DNA of 64,000 nucleotides, from contig CM040450.1 in assembly GCA_022749755.1 (NCBI GenBank), positions 2,222,913 to 2,286,912 of the forward strand, in the 5' to 3' direction. Positions 63,212-64,000 of the stretch are shown here, one piece after another (within the stretch, counting starts at the first letter, position 1; each line of letters starts with the position of its first letter). A program made the translations under genes and the position numbers. This DNA comes from Azadirachta indica. Lineage: Eukaryota > Streptophyta > Magnoliopsida > Sapindales > Meliaceae. The notes below the pieces were generated by a model that was not told the DNA's origin, searched no databases, and was given only the letters and a program-made list of their open reading frames with translations.

Positions 63212-64000
63212 ATGATGAATAGGTATAATAATAATATGAGGGAGTCTTTGGCCGGCGGAAGGAATATTCCGATATCGGCGCAGCTGCAGCACCGCCGAGG
63301 TCACAGTTTGACCGGTATCTCGAAAGATGCTTCCGACGAGAACCAGCTCGACTTGTTTTCCAAGACTCGCCGCTCGCTTTCCGTTGCACCCTTCGACGAT
63401 TCCTCTGACGGTAATTTTATTCCAATTTGTGTTTTAAAAGAAACTTTAAAATGTTAATGCAGAAACGATGTCGTTTTTTTGGAGTCTAACGATACGGCGG
63501 ATTTTTAAAATTTTCAGTTTCGGTGAAATTGGGGAGGTTGTCTGTTGGATCAGCAAAATTGGCAAAGAGTGGGATCGATGATTTGTTGTCTTCTACAGAT
63601 GGAGGAAAGCACGACTATGACTGGTATTTCTCGACAATCTTGTTCATTAGTTGTTCAGTTTCAGATCTGTTTTTTGTTTTTAGTGTTTCTTTTTTTAATA
63701 AATTTATTATAGGTTAGCTTTTTTTTTTCTTTTTTTTTTTAGGGGGTGGCGGGTTAAGTAATATTGAATCCGACATCGAAAAATTCATGATAGGTTTATC
63801 TGGTGTTAGATTGCTATATATTTATCTAAACAATTAAACTTGTAAGCTCCAGAATTTAGAAATTAGCTGTACCTTTTCATTACTGAACTTAAGTTAGCAA
63901 TTAGCATTCAGAAATTATTGCCTCTGTTGTATTATATCTTAGTCTTACTCTTTTTTATGTTTTTCTCTTTTATAAATATTAGGCTTCTCACTCCACCTGG
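63212..64000 (+). CDS. Serine/arginine repetitive matrix-like plant protein (5' part; continues past the right edge)
   Basis: Coding exons seen: 63212-63410, 63518-63623 and 63983-64000 (continuing), with phases that join cleanly. The start has two adjacent ATG codons (63212, 63215); either could be used. The protein begins MMNRYNNNMRESLAGGRNIP and continues with RRGHSLTG, SDENQLDLFSKTRRSL, SVKLGRLSVGSAKLAKSGID and GGKHDYDWLLTPPG, where WLLTPPG crosses the last intron. This DxWLLTPPGTP-type N-terminus is typical of the plant SRRM-like family near At3g08670. The rest is expected to be a Ser/Pro-rich, mostly disordered protein of unknown function; only about 107 residues are visible. Its position after the NPH3-type gene fits the same ancestral order. 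Confidence 0.85.

Overview
This window is nuclear DNA from a flowering plant. The genes are split by many short GT-AG introns, the spacers are AT-rich and full of microsatellites, and the proteins match eudicot families (plant complex I subunit, RETICULATA-related, NPH3, plastid GNAT, LRR-VIII receptor kinase). It looks like a rosid, possibly a woody malvid such as a Citrus relative, but I cannot name the species from sequence alone. There is no CRISPR array, operon or bacterial feature.

Layout, left to right. 1-2.46 kb (-): membrane RING E3 ligase of the RNFT1 type, running off the left edge. 6.4-7.4 kb (+): DUF1191 single-pass membrane protein with a long leader. 12.0-13.06 kb (-): NDUFA1 subunit of complex I. 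15.5-19.25 kb (+): STAR/KH RNA-binding protein. 23.4 kb (-): intron-containing tRNA-Tyr. 23.85-24.95 kb (+): RETICULATA-related plastid protein. 25.8-29.2 kb (-): ZIP-family metal transporter. 30.25-31.97 kb: large foldback transposable element with 9-bp target duplication. 32.4-37.7 kb (-): intact LRR receptor kinase with 20 coding exons. 39.15-44.14 kb (-): tandem paralog of that kinase, decayed into a pseudogene. 46.0-48.8 kb (-): plastid GNAT of the NSI/GNAT2 type. 49.86-51.28 kb: Mutator-like non-autonomous element with long terminal inverted repeats. 52.05-54.47 kb (+): BTB-NPH3 protein. 54.76-55.91 kb (-): V-ATPase subunit E. 56.17-57.18 kb (-): HAD acid phosphatase/VSP-like protein. 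57.3-63.2 kb: microsatellite-rich spacer. 63.2-64 kb (+): start of a serine-rich SRRM-like protein running off the right edge.

These are independent, mostly housekeeping genes. The unifying theme is ancestral gene order. From memory, the DUF1191, NDUFA1, KH, RETICULATA-related, ZIP, NPH3 and SRRM-like series follows Arabidopsis At3g08600-At3g08670. The RNFT and LRR kinase genes correspond to neighbours near At5g01950/At5g01960, so this window would combine gene content that Arabidopsis divides between two segments.

Exon models were built by hand from splice consensus, reading frame continuity and family knowledge. Each complete model closes in frame. UTR limits are approximate.
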